Source: Incurvaria masculella
Lineage: Eukaryota; Arthropoda; Insecta; Lepidoptera; Incurvariidae
Direction: 5' to 3'
Length of the DNA: 64,000 nt
Assembly: GCA_946894095.1 (NCBI GenBank)
Contig: OX335657.1
Coordinates: forward strand, 496,001-560,000
Every line of letters begins with the position of its first letter. Position 1 is the first letter of the stretch. The position numbers and the translations under genes are program-made. The notes beneath the pieces are model-generated. The model saw only the letters and a list, made by a program, of their open reading frames with translations. It was not told where the DNA came from and searched no databases. Positions 44,475 through 55,440 of the stretch are shown here, in pieces.

Positions 44475-44565
44475 TGCTCCAATTAGGAGATATGTTTTAA
44501 TGAGAGCTGCGAGGGGTGAGACGAGGGAAGGCGAGGTGAGGGGAGGGAACCGCCCGCACATGGCA
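44475..44565 (+). repeat. Source arm of inverted duplication
   Basis: 91 bp starting TGCTCCAATTAGGAGATATG and ending CGCCCGCACATGGCA. It recurs inverted at 45186-45276 with one mismatch (T versus C in GCGAGGTGAGG). This copy has no flanking duplication, so it looks like the source. Confidence 0.9.
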
Positions 44566-45073
44566 CGCACGACCTCTCCCTTCCCGCTCACCTGCGAGCG
44601 CCACATTACGCTCGCGGAATAATTACCACCTCAACTAATTACCACTCCCGCGAATCCGTCTGCGTCCGCGTGACAGTTGCTTGTTCGCGCGCTCCGCTCT
44701 AAATAAGCCATTTCAGTTGCTCCTAATCACTAGCGGTCAACAGGTACAGTCGGGCACGGTCCCAGTATAGAATAAATGCGAAACATTCGATGAACCAACT
44801 TTTCGTGCTTTTCATCCAGGCTCTGAATCGGCGTAAAATGTAAGAAAATACCAATCGGAAGTGGATGTCAAATATTCTACCCAGTAAGAGTGCAGAAGGT
44901 ATGACATAAAGGCATAAACGATGAGGGAATTCGATAAATTCCACACCAATCAGAAGAATATGCGAAATATTGTACTCAGTAAGAGCGCAGGCGATATGAC
45001 ATAAACGCTTCTGATTGCGGTTGAATTGGTCGAATTCACATATTTCTCACATTTTCCGCCGTTTACGCCTCAC

Positions 45074-45150
45074 CTGCGGGAATGCCGTGTGTTGGGCTAA
45101 TATGTCAGTTGGTGTGGTATTAGCCACCCATTCCCAGTTACAAAGAAAAA
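45074..45150 (+). repeat. SINE tail fragment
   Basis: GGGAATGCCGTGTGTTGGGC, TAATATGTCAG and TGGTATTAGCCACCC match the shared SINE tail. No body is attached. Confidence 0.6.
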
Positions 45151-45188
45151 TACTTATTATGTGGTTTAACTGTTAAACTTATATCTGC

Positions 45189-45275
45189 CATGTGCGGGCG
45201 GTTCCCTCCCCTCGCCTCGCCTTCCCTCGTCTCACCCCTCGCAGCTCTCATTAAAACATATCTCCTAATTGGAGC
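45189..45275 (-). other. 87-bp inverted templated insertion with 12-bp TSD
   Basis: An inverted copy of 44476-44562 sits exactly between two copies of ACTTATATCTGC (45177-45188 and 45276-45287). A staggered break filled with a copy of nearby DNA would give this picture. The segment has no transposon-like ends or A-tail. Confidence 0.8.
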
Positions 45276-45452
45276 ACTTATATCTGCATAAATCCATCAA
45301 ACATAATCAGTGTTTATTTAATACAGTGCAAGTGTGGGTGCGTTGGAGTGTGCGTGGACTGAACAAAAAAATTAAACATCCACCCGCATTACACGATGCA
45401 CACACATCCGTGTAAATCACATACCTGTATTTCGCTGTAAAGAACTGTGATC

Positions 45453-45545
45453 ACCGTGGTTAAATCGGTTTAACGCTTAGGCTGGACTACTTATACGAGC
45501 GGGTTGTCCGCGGTTCGATACCCACGTCGGACATTTTTTTTTTTC
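45453..45545 (+). promoter_or_regulatory. tRNA-like Pol III promoter module at LINE 5' end
   Basis: Box A TGGTTAAATCG (45457-45467) and box B GGTTCGATACC (45512-45522) both match the tRNA promoter consensus with normal spacing. A T-run beginning at 45534 follows, as in a Pol III terminator. The acceptor stem does not close, so it is not a functional tRNA gene. Confidence 0.65.
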
Positions 45546-45600
45546 TCTCTTTTTTTTATATATATATTTTTTTTTCTACAACTTTTGTTAGTTAATAACA

Positions 45601-46629
45601 ATGAGTTGTGAATCGTGCAAGGGAACTATCAAGAGCACAGAGAAAATTACTTGTACTCGATGTCAACGTTCATTCCACCATTTGTGTGTGAATATAAGCC
45701 TGGATAATTTTAAAAAATTATCCAAGGATGCAAAGGCCTCTTGGAAATGCCCGTACTGCAAGATGGAGCAAAAAGTTGTATGTGATAACACGAACACTCC
45801 TGTACGCACAGATAAATGCTTGAGCAATCGCCCAGAGGATAGAAGTGACCACGATTCATCATCGAAAGACGAAAATATTCGCTACTTTCTTGAATCGAGA
45901 CTGACATCACTTAAGTCCGAAATGTCGCTAGACCTGCGCAACTATCTGAAAGGAGAATTTAAGTCACTGAAATTAGAAATGACTGAATCACTTAACTTCA
46001 TGTCCGCTCAGTATGAATCCTTCAAAGCCGTAATCGAAGAAAAGAACAAGATCATCGATAAACTGGTATCAGAAAACCAACAACTACATCAGCAGGTACG
46101 TGACGTCAACAATAGGGTCGGCCAACTCGAGCAGCAGTCCAGGGAATGCAATGTCGAGATACAGTGCGTACCAGAACATCGCGCCGAAAACATCGTCACC
46201 GTAGTTAAACAGCTCGCTGCCACGGTTTCTCACGATCTGCCTGACTCCAAAATACTTGCCTGCCACAGGGTGGCCAAGGTAAACCGAGACAGCGACCGGC
46301 CTCGATCCATCGTCCTACGTCTGCCGAGCCCGAGATGCCGCGACGAGCTGCTGGCAGCAGTCACCTCCTACAACAAGTCCAAGGCTGACTCTCCGAGCGA
46401 CAAGCTCAACTCAAGCCACCTGGGCCTAGCGGGCGACCGGAAGCCTATATACGTGGCGGAACACTTATCACCAGGCAACAAATCACTGCACGCTGCTGCC
46501 CGCGCCGCCGCCAAAGAAAAACGCTATCGTTTCTGCTGGGTTAGGAATGGCCGCATATTTCTCAGAAGAGAGGAAAACGCCCCACCACTACTTGTCTCAA
46601 GCGTTGAGTTTTTGAAATCACTGCCATAA
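45601..46629 (+). CDS. LINE ORF1 protein: PHD-like finger, coiled coil, FP-like C-terminus
   Basis: The 342-residue frame is intact. Residues C3, C6, C18, C21, H26, C29, C50 and C53 form a C4HC3 PHD-like zinc finger. Residues about 95-183 are rich in heptads (EEKNKIIDKLVSENQQL), predicting a coiled coil for trimer or dimer assembly. Residues about 185-260 resemble the RRM-like region of LINE ORF1 proteins. The C-terminus (about 283-342, with KRYRFCWVRNGRIFLRR) resembles the C-terminal domain of baculovirus FP-type proteins, a relationship known for lepidopteran retrotransposon ORF1s. The expected role is RNA binding and RNP assembly. The start is the first ATG after the T-rich leader. Confidence 0.8.
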   Translation: MSCESCKGTIKSTEKITCTRCQRSFHHLCVNISLDNFKKLSKDAKASWKCPYCKMEQKVVCDNTNTPVRTDKCLSNRPEDRSDHDSSSKDENIRYFLESRLTSLKSEMSLDLRNYLKGEFKSLKLEMTESLNFMSAQYESFKAVIEEKNKIIDKLVSENQQLHQQVRDVNNRVGQLEQQSRECNVEIQCVPEHRAENIVTVVKQLAATVSHDLPDSKILACHRVAKVNRDSDRPRSIVLRLPSPRCRDELLAAVTSYNKSKADSPSDKLNSSHLGLAGDRKPIYVAEHLSPGNKSLHAAARAAAKEKRYRFCWVRNGRIFLRREENAPPLLVSSVEFLKSLP

Positions 46630-46659
46630 ATTGTTATCGTACACTTTAGACCATGGGAT

Positions 46660-48358
46660 AAAGTAAAAATTACTTAACATTCAATTCATTACAGTTATAT
46701 TACCAAAATATTAGAGGATTGAAGACGAAAACAGAACACATTATAACGCAGGTCAGAGCCAATAACTATGACGTAATTATAATTACAGAAACTTGGTTAA
46801 ATGACTCTGTATTTGACCATGAGTTCATTGATGACAGATATGTTGTTTTCAGGAGAGATCGTTGCTTAACAAAATTTAACTCAAAACTGAATGGAGGTGG
46901 CGTTCTTATAGCAGTTTTAAGAAAATACCAAGTCACACGACGGTTGTCGTGGGAAAGCGAATGTGAGGACCTATGGGTTTCAATTAATATATCTAATAAT
47001 TCTTGTCTAAATCTGTGCGGGGTATATGTTCCACCTCCTAATAAACTAGATTATATGCTACACTTGTGCAACTCCATTTCCAATATCATGTCGGGCACCT
47101 CAGATCGTTCTTCATTCTTTATAGCCGGTGACTTCAATCTACCTCACATAAAATGGACATATGACCCGTCAAATAATGGTACCAGACCCTCAGTAGCATC
47201 TAGTGTTGTTGAGAATACTTTTTTGGATAGCCTTGCATATTGCAACTTATCTCAATCCAATCTTACCCTTAACGTTAATGAACGAACCCTAGATTTAATA
47301 TTATCAAACATACCTGAAAAGTTAACCGTAATTGAGTGTGCAACTCCACTTAGTAAATTAGATATCTTTCACCCAGCACTGTCGGTTATAATTAAATTAA
47401 ATGCCTTAAAGAAACTCCCAAATCTAGGGATACTTTTGATGTTCCCTCGGGGGTTCCCCAGGGCTCCCACATCGGCCCTCTATTTTTTTTGATTTATATC
47501 AATGATATTGCAACCAAAATAAAAAACAGTAGTTTTCTAATATTTGCCGACGACCTAAAGCTCTACATGACTATAAAATCACTCGCTGACTGCGAACTTC
47601 TTCAAAACGACCTTAAAAATGTGCAATTATGGTGCACTAAGAATGAGCTAACACTCAACGCTCAGAAATGCTTTCATATTAAATTCACCAGAAAACGTAA
47701 TCCAATCAAATGTAATTATTCAATCAACAACGAAATTGTTCAGGAAGTTATCAACTTGCGAGATCTTGGCGTTACAGTCGATCGAGCTATGAAATTTAAT
47801 GTTCATATTGATCTTATCGCCAAGAAGTCATACAAAATGTTAGGTTTCGTCGTACGTAAGTCTAGCGTTTTCAAAAATCCGCAAACTCTCATTCTACTAT
47901 ACTGCTCATTGGTGCGTAGTGTGCTTGAATATTGCAGTACGGCATGGAGTCCTTGCTACAAAGTGCACATTGACAGACTGGAGAGAGTACAAAACCGATT
48001 CCTATACCACCTCACCTTTGCTGACCACCGCGGTCGCTCACTCACCACCTCAAAGCTTCGACTCGACCACTATAAATTGGACACATTAGCTTTGCGCCGG
48101 TCTCGTGCCGATTTGATATTCATACACAAATTAACTAACGCATTAATCGACAGTCCTGAACTGTTACAGAACATCAACATTAAAGTTCCCCGTCCTTCAA
48201 GTAGGTTACTAAATCGAATGCCTTTCCAAACAGATTGCACCCGCACTAACATAGGTTCTCACTCGCCCATCAATAGAATGCTGCAAACTTGCAATGACTG
48301 GAAAGACAAATGTGATGTTTTAGCATGCTCTGTAGGTAGCATTCGAAAACTTAAGTAG
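46660..48358 (+). pseudogene. LINE ORF2: endonuclease fused out of frame to RT core
   Basis: After a TAA the frame reads LYYQNIRGLKTK, ITETWLND, GGGVLIAVL, FFIAGDFNLPHI and SKLDIFHPALSVI, the ordered motifs of an APE-type endonuclease. Near 47410-47435 it jumps to FDVPSGVPQGSHIGPLFF in another frame. It then continues with FLIFADDLKLYM (motif C), RDLGVTVDRAMKF and RSVLEYCSTAWSP up to TAG at 48356-48358. The linker and RT fingers/motif A are deleted, roughly 0.9 kb by comparison with typical LINEs (inference). There is no ATG at the ORF2 start. The motifs fit the CR1/Jockey group. Two open pieces of 257 and 289 codons remain. Confidence 0.8.
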
Positions 48359-48813
48359 CACTGTTGGTGCAGATAAATCATTAACAATTATCAAATATCC
48401 TTGATGCATTTAAAATTAATATTAGTAAGTACTAATACTGTGTTTCCTGTATTCATTCTGTTTTAGTATCTTGTATATTGCTTGTAGTTGCATTAGCTTA
48501 ACGAAATATGTTAATATTTTTATCAAGCTTGTACTGTGTTCATCTAAATTTTACATTGTCTCATTTATTAATTTTACACTACATTGTTCAGTTTCCTTGC
48601 TTCACTATTTTATTTTAAACATATTGTTGAATCGTAGACATAAACTTTCTTAGCTGACTACCTATAACTGTACACGCTGCGCCCACTACCTGTAGGATGA
48701 TTCGTTCGTTTTTTATACTGTAAATGTGTTTATGATTGTGTAATACGGATTTATCCTGTATGTGAGCCATATTAATAAATAAATAAAAATAAAAATAAAA
48801 AAAAACTGTAATC

Positions 48814-50018
48814 TTGTGCCGGTCTACACGGGGAGAAAGCGACGCCGAATACGAATTAGGAACGAAGTAAGTGGGTATGCAGCTATGTAAGCAGAAACAC
48901 AATTGTTGTTTGCAGTGCATGCGAGTGACGGGAAATGCCGCCGCGAGTCGGCACGGCGTAATGCGCTTATTAATTCCCGGGCACATTTGCATTAGCAGCG
49001 GCGCGCCGTCGACGTCGTCGGGTCTCGGGGCAGCTCGGGGACCGCTCGGCTCAACGGGGAAACACAAAAGGCCAACAAAAACGCCAAGATATTGCCGACG
49101 CGAGGAAAATCACAATAAGCTCGCGAGAGCCGCTTGGAATACGCCGACTTGCAGGAGGGAGTCGACCGTCCGGGTTGACCTCGCCTTTCTTTGGAGCTTC
49201 ACAGCCGGATGTTCACCGTATGAATGCTCTACTAGAATATGCCTTGAAAAATATGTGTAGGCAATTGCAAAACTTCGTATACAATGCGATAATCTTCGTC
49301 TCTGCACCTGTATTGCTCTAATTTCCCAAAAGATTGAAAATTTTCGTCTCAAAACGTTTTCGTTCGTCGTTGGATTAGGAAATCTCAGAGATTTAAAACG
49401 ATACGGTCGGACGTTGTACAACCTAACTACATTCTGTAGTAAACCTCCATCCACAGCACTGAGTTAACCATCTTTATTATCTCCATTACACAATGCACAT
49501 GTACTTGATATCGTCAGTAATCTCGTCCGCCCGGCCGAATGAATTCGCCTATCTTCTTCCTCCTTCCACTTCCCACCATCCACTTCCCTCCTTCCCACAT
49601 AGCCGCTCAATATATTTCAGTTGTCACTGTTTTTAAAATCGCAAACCTTACAATTCTGACATGCAGTTCAGCGCGGGTCGAGGTGCATTTACTGGAGTCG
49701 TTGCGTGCTGTGTGCACGGCGCAGTGCAGCGCCGCCGCCGGTGCAGTCGCGGTTCGTCGCGCGTCGTTTCCGATATGATTTGCGACCGCCTGCCGCGCGC
49801 GGGAATGGTCGCCACCTGTCTGGTGAATACACGCGAGCGTTCATATCCGACTGCTAGCTCCGTTATCAGGGTGTCCACATTCTTCCACTCACGGCTTTAC
49901 CTATGAATTCAAATTCAAATAGTTTATTATATTATGACTTATTATGATTATATGATGATATATGATATACTTATATATGATATACTTATTATGATGATCA
50001 TATTATGTCGTACATAAG
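48814..50018. other. Gene-free stretch
   Basis: A non-repeat, GC-rich block at 48830-49220 and another at 49650-49850. An inverted LINE tail-like piece (TTCAAATTCAAATAGTTTA) lies near 49907. Open frames up to 129 codons have no domain I know. Confidence 0.4.
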
Positions 50019-50286
50019 AAAACCCGACCAAGTGCGAGTCGGCCTCGCACACGAAGGGTTTCGTACCATCGTACGAGATTTAACACGATAAACCCCCCCC
50101 CCCCCCTTTATTTTTTCATATTTTTTTAATTTTACCTATTTGTTGTTTTAGCGGCAAAATAAATACACAATCTGTAAAAATGTCAGCGGCCTACCTATTA
50201 CGGTTCATGAGATACAACCCTGTGACAGACGGACGGACGGAAGGTCGGACGGACAGCGGAGGCTTAGTAATAGTAGAACCCTAATA
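50019..50286 (+). repeat. Interspersed repeat family P, copy 4
   Basis: GAAAACCCGACCAAGTGCGAG to GAACCCTAATAAG. It contains a C-run (50095-50106) in place of the usual GGGGCCCCC block and a broken GGAC array. Confidence 0.75.
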
Positions 50287-51621
50287 AGTTATGTTTTGGA
50301 GTTATGGGGAGCCCCCAAGTTCAGATTGAGTAGAGCGCACGATCACACGTGGGTGGGGGAGGCCACTCTCCGCTCGCGAGCCGTGCCGTCCGGGCTGATG
50401 GTGTCTTTTGTGAGCTCGTAACCTGTCACTCTGATGCTCTGACGTGCCGCGCCTCCTGCGATTCGAACAACCTCACAAAGACGACTGAATTATGATTCAC
50501 TTTGCTGACTTTATCACTTTAGGCAAGTTTCAAAGTGACGCTAACAAGGCTTGCCCGAGAACGAATATATTTGCATGGAATATTTTTGTTTAATTTGAAG
50601 ACCTTTCTTATTGCCTTTTATGGTATGATAAACGATTTATATGCGTTCTTTTTGTAAAATGTACTCCTTGTGTGTGCTCAAAAATTCGCTAGAGAAGGAG
50701 AATGTTAAAAATTTATAATGTTAATATACATTTTTTAACGTTAATGTACATTTATAATTTTTGTGTATGATGTTAAAAAAATTATGTAAAATAAGCAATA
50801 TTGTAAAATTCTGCTACCTGGAGTGACCAAGGACGGTATTTTTAGCAATAGACGAAAATCACTTTGTACACAGTTACAGAACTAACTATTTTAACTTTAT
50901 ATTAACTTCATTATATATTTTAACTCGGATGCGCCAAAGCCTTGGCTGGACGTCCACATGGGATGTCACGATAAACTAATATTAATAAAACCATTTTAAA
51001 TTAAATTGAAACATGTTTTGACAGTAAACGCTTTTCACTAATAATTTTACCGACGATCGGAGCGCTGAAATATTACATGAATGCATTCTGAAACCCGCGG
51101 GGTCGATTCGGTGTCGCGTGAAGCGCGATCCGAGCTCGCGTCACCCGAGCTGGCTGTTGCTGGGGGGTGGGGGGGGGGGGGGGAGGTGGAGCAGGGTTGC
51201 ATAGAGCTACGACGGGCGACACTTCAGCATTCCAAATTCAATTTCAAATTGAAAAAACTTTAATGCAATTATAAGAAAAAGAGTGAGTACACGTTTTATT
51301 ACAATTCGGAGCGATCTATAATTCGCTTTAGGCTTAGTCTGTATTGCAACGACTAGGTTTTTTTAACGCAGGTACTTTAAATTATTTATGATTCCGCCTG
51401 AACATTTGTTTTAAAGGACTGTGCCCATTCTCTAATATGTGCCAATGTCGACATCCCCCGCGCACGCAACGCGTCGTTCTGCGCGTTACATTGGTATAAC
51501 TTTAGTATTCACTTTCTACTTGAGCTTTGCGCGTGCCTTTTTAAGTTAATTTTAATATTCCAATTACCAATGCACTGGACGATAACAGAGGACTTAGCTC
51601 GCTCATGATTTTATTCATCGT
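50287..51621. other. Gene-free stretch with G-tract
   Basis: AT-rich apart from 50340-50460 and 51070-51200. A G-run (51162-51183) is interrupted by single T. No exon or repeat ends are visible. Confidence 0.45.
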
Positions 51622-51919
51622 ATCCATACTATAAATATTAAACTATATATCCATATCCATTTTAAAATAAAAATTGCGAAAGTAACTCTGTCTGTTACGT
51701 TTTAATGCCTTCTGAACAATTGTTTATGTAATTCGGTATAGAGAGGCTGGGCATTGGGAAAGGTTCTTAGGTTACCTTTCGTGGTGAAAATAAAATTCAG
51801 AGAGGGTAAAAAGGGGTTGAAAGTTTGTATGGCGAATTAAAATAACATACAATTTTAGGGTCAACCCGACGTCAATCCGATACGAGATTGACCCGAGCGG
51901 AGCCGGGTACCTCAGCTAG
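51622..51919 (+). mobile_element. Helitron-like element, both ends present
   Basis: Starts TCCATACTATAAATATT next to an A and ends with the hairpin ACCCGAGCGGAGCCGGGT, then ACCTCAG and CTAG followed by T. It contains TTGCGAAAGTAACTCTGTCT near the 5' end. It is 298 bp and non-coding, and is the best-bounded copy of this family in the window. Confidence 0.6.
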
Positions 51920-52838
51920 TTACTATATACACCGATATTTATTGGTATTATTAATTGAAATATATAGAAATTATTAACTAGACGTTTTAATATACGTCGT
52001 ATTTTCAGATTTCATTCCGAAAGGAAGACCGGAGCTATGCAAGTAGTATGAAATTTACGTTTAGCGCAAAAAAAAGAACACGATAAAAAAAATATTACGC
52101 TAAAATAATATTTTACTTAATTCTTTTCTTTTTGCTTTTTGAAATGTAAATTTTACAAAAGCCTCTGAATTGAAATGTAATTTAGGCATAACTTGATTTT
52201 TATATTAAGAGTTTAATGATGTAATAGATTTATAACCTCTTTGTTTTATGTTTTGTTTGTTTTTATGCATGGTGTGTTAATTACCAGTGGAGTGTGCGCC
52301 TTTTTTTAAATGACGTTTGTATCTCAGTGTATCCTGTGTACAACTCGGTTTGTGAATCTATTACTAAATAAATAAATAAATAAATAACATTGCGAGTGAA
52401 AGTCAGCGAGAGAAGTATAGTGTTCCGGTTGTGGGCGGGCGGGCGGCACGGTGGCTCGCCAGGGCGGGCGACAACGGGCGGAGTCGCAATGCGATTACTG
52501 TATGAAAATGTTTCGAATAATTAATGCATACTCAATTGTATAATCAAACTAGTGTATTGTGCTCATAATTGTATTAAAACCGTCACACGCCATCCGCTCG
52601 AGTTCAGCGCCCGGAACATGCAATACACAGCGCAGGCAGTTACAGCAGCTACTGTATCGAAGCGAAGGAAATATCTACGCAGAGTCGACTTCGAAGAAAG
52701 GACTAACGGGCTACGTAACAGAAAACAATATGTTTGAAGCTTAACCTTCGCAGTGAACGTTGACTACGAATATTCAATGCTGAATGTTATTTTGAGTAAT
52801 ACAGACCTCTTATACATTTATTTATGTTTATTAGATTA
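51920..52838. other. AT-rich stretch with (AAAT)n
   Basis: Includes an AAATAAATAAAT tract at 52362-52387, possibly a LINE tail (TATCCTGTGTACAACTCGG lies just upstream), and a short GC island at 52430-52490. No supported gene. Confidence 0.4.
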
Positions 52839-52994
52839 GGGCCGAGTTCAAGCAAGAACAAAAAATCAAAATCAACGTCCAAGTACGTCCAACGTCACTT
52901 TGTGTGGTCAGTATGGAAGGAACTCTATGCGGTTCACTAAAAGTGACGTTTTTGAACATTGATTAACTCAGCCGTTTCTTCGTGCAACCGGGGC
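52839..52994 (+). mobile_element. Short MITE family M, copy 3
   Basis: GGGCCGAGTTCAAGCAAG to TTCGTGCAACCGGGGC with the same core as copies 1 and 2. A small part of the usual TACGATTAAACACG block is rearranged. Confidence 0.6.
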
Positions 52995-53959
52995 TAAATT
53001 TACGACATCTTTATCGAGACATATCGAGTATCTATCACATCGGGATGAATAAATTTATTTTAATGTATGATTTGAAATTACTCTGGTTAACACCGTTTTC
53101 GTAAGAACGGCTTATTCATGGTTTGTCGATGATGATGCACGACATTTCGGACGAAACGTTTGGTCCATTTTCAGACGAGTATAAAATCGAATACAAAAAG
53201 GCTTATATCATGGATAACATTCAGTTAGCAAAAAACTAAAAAATACAGGCTCAGCTCTCACACTCAGTTGATTTATTTAATATGCAAAAATTCAGAAAAT
53301 TATTTATCAATTTAACTGAATTTCGTCTTACCTCGTCGCTCACAGACATTGTACATATGTGTACAGTTTCATCGTACTTATAGGCAAACATAGAAAACCC
53401 GAATGTAAGAGTAATTCATTGCAAGTTAACAAGCTTTCGAGTGTTTTGTTGGCACATACATCAGGACTCTTTTTCGTCATGATTTTAGTAATTACTTTTT
53501 TAATTATATTAAAAATAAAATATTATAATTTAACCGTCCCGTGAACGCAGGTTCAGATATTAATAAACTATTAATACTGTCCTGCAATATATTGGTCTGT
53601 TTGATTAAATTTACATTTTAAAACCCACACACATATTTGCGCAGTTTCGGAAACGAACAAAGGGAGAATCGATGCCCGTTATGTGTCGTCTGTCACAAAA
53701 GGAGTATTTCTATTGCCAGTAACATCTGAGGACCCTAATCGCAAAATACTAGAATAAACAAACGTCCGAGCGGGAAGTCGTCCTCCGCGAGTGGGCGGTG
53801 CGGGGCGGGGCGGGGGGCAGGAAGGACGAGGATGAGTGATTGATGAGCTCCCGAAGGAGCTTCCGGAGGATCCGAGAGGATGCGCAAGAGCCCACCGACC
53901 AAAACTCGTCCGTAAAGCGGCGGCGGAGCCACGTCCGGGTGGAGATCCAACGGCACGTA
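52995..53959. other. Gene-free stretch
   Basis: AT-rich to about 53750, then a GC-rich block (53760-53940) that may include an extra head for the next SINE. No exon is supported. Confidence 0.4.
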
Positions 53960-54258
53960 AGAATTGCACAGGATGCCATTTAGGGCAACGCGATGTTGGG
54001 TTCTGGATGGGTGACCATTTGGGCTGGGCTCCCCCTTCCTTACTTACTAAGCGGTAGGTTTAATCCCGCGCGGGCTGGTACTATCGCATTGAATGAACGA
54101 TGGTCGAAGCGGCAACGAAAATTGACCGTGTTTTCTATCCATTTCAATACAGCCGAGCAATATAAGGAAGATGCTGGCATGGCACCTAGTTCCCATGTGA
54201 TGTATTAGGCTAATATCTCTCGGCTATTTTGGTATTAGTCATCCATGTCCATTAGATT
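53960..54258 (+). mobile_element. SINE with decayed 5S-like head
   Basis: GGGCAACGCGATGTTGGG and TTCTGGATGGGTGACC preserve part of the 5S internal control region. Body (ACGATGGTCGAAGCGGCAAC) and tail (GGTATTAGTCATCCATGTCC) match the SINE at 30053. The 5' boundary is uncertain. Confidence 0.65.
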
Positions 54259-55077
54259 TTGTGCGTCCAAGCGTACTGACCGTTCGGCGCAACCAGCGAG
54301 CATGAAAGGACGGAAATAGCAACCGAATCCATGGACGGGCGATTAAGTATTCAGTATATTTTATGGACAAAAAGATTAAAACATGACAACATATAGGTTT
54401 AGGAAAAGATAACATCAATGCAATTATTATCAAAAGTTCGCATAGTTGTCGGTTGTGATAGTGCTGCCGGACTAGGCTCTGCCCGTATCCCGGCTAGTTG
54501 AGTCATTCAGGGACAGTGTGTGTATTATGTCATCTTGTGCTGTGTGAACCATCTCTTCTACTTCAAACGTAATTATAAGAAAGGTAGGTATGACTGTTGA
54601 AAAACAAGAAAAAAGTAAAATCTAACAAAATTTAATGTAATAATGGAATATAAAATTATAATACAAAAAAAGAAAGACAATACTTAGATAACATGAGTAT
54701 ATAACTATATAAATAGACACGCCGCACCAGATCATAAATATCATACAACATTTACGATTCATACAATCTCATATTAGGCGTTCATTTACGATTATCTTAT
54801 AAAACTCATAATCTAACCCACTCATTAGCTTTCAGGTTGAGTTAGGTAAGGTTATATCATCTTACAGATTTTTCAGACTAAAGCTTTTACGTATTTTTCA
54901 GATTTCATTTTAGTATTATCACGAGCTTCCACAGATATGACACAACATAATTTGAATGACACGAAGTTAGATCTCGATGAGACCTTTAATTTCAGTGCCG
55001 ACATGGTAGGTCTCAGGTAGAAGTTTCAAAGATTTGGCACAAAGCTGACTCTTCATACATGCAAAAATTCAGGGTAC
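54259..55077. other. AT-rich stretch
   Basis: No gene, RNA gene or paired repeat ends are recognised. Confidence 0.45.
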
Positions 55078-55440
55078 CTTTTTAGGGTTCCGTACCCAAA
55101 GGGTGCTAGCGGAACCGTATTTTTAAGCCTCCGCTGTCCGTCCGTCCATCCGTCCGTCCGGCCGTCCGTCTGTCCGTCCGTCCCTCCGTCCCTCCGTCCG
55201 TCCGTCCGTCTGTCACAGGGCTGAATCTCATGAACCGTAATAGATAGGCAGTTGAAATTTTCACAGAATGGGTATTTGTTTTGCCGCTATAACAACAAAC
55301 AGGTAAAATTAAAAAACACTAAAAATTAAAGAGAATAGAAATATAGGGGCCATACAAAAAACGTGATTTATGGGTGTTTAATCTTGTAAGATGGTACGGG
55401 ACTCTCCGTGCGCGAGTCCGACTCGCACTTGGCCGGTTTT
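55078..55440 (-). repeat. Interspersed repeat family P, copy 5, expanded microsatellite
   Basis: TTTTTAGGGTTCCGTACCC to GACTCGCACTTGGCCGGTTT. The CCGT array (about 55136-55210) is long and interrupted. Confidence 0.8.

Larger units (their letters stand above)
45453..48803 (+). mobile_element. CR1/Jockey-like LINE, full 5' end, internally deleted
   Basis: The element carries a tRNA-like 5' module, an intact ORF1 (45601-46629), an ORF2 with endonuclease but a deleted reverse transcriptase front half (46660-48358), a 3' UTR and an A-rich AATAAATAAATAAAAAT tail. A likely target duplication is AACTGTGATC (45443-45452) versus AACTGTAATC (48804-48813), nine of ten identical. That places the 5' end exactly four bases before box A. 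It cannot retrotranspose itself. Confidence 0.75.

Noticed and set aside
45453..45545. Functional tRNA gene
   Set aside because: Boxes A and B are good, but the acceptor and anticodon stems do not pair properly.
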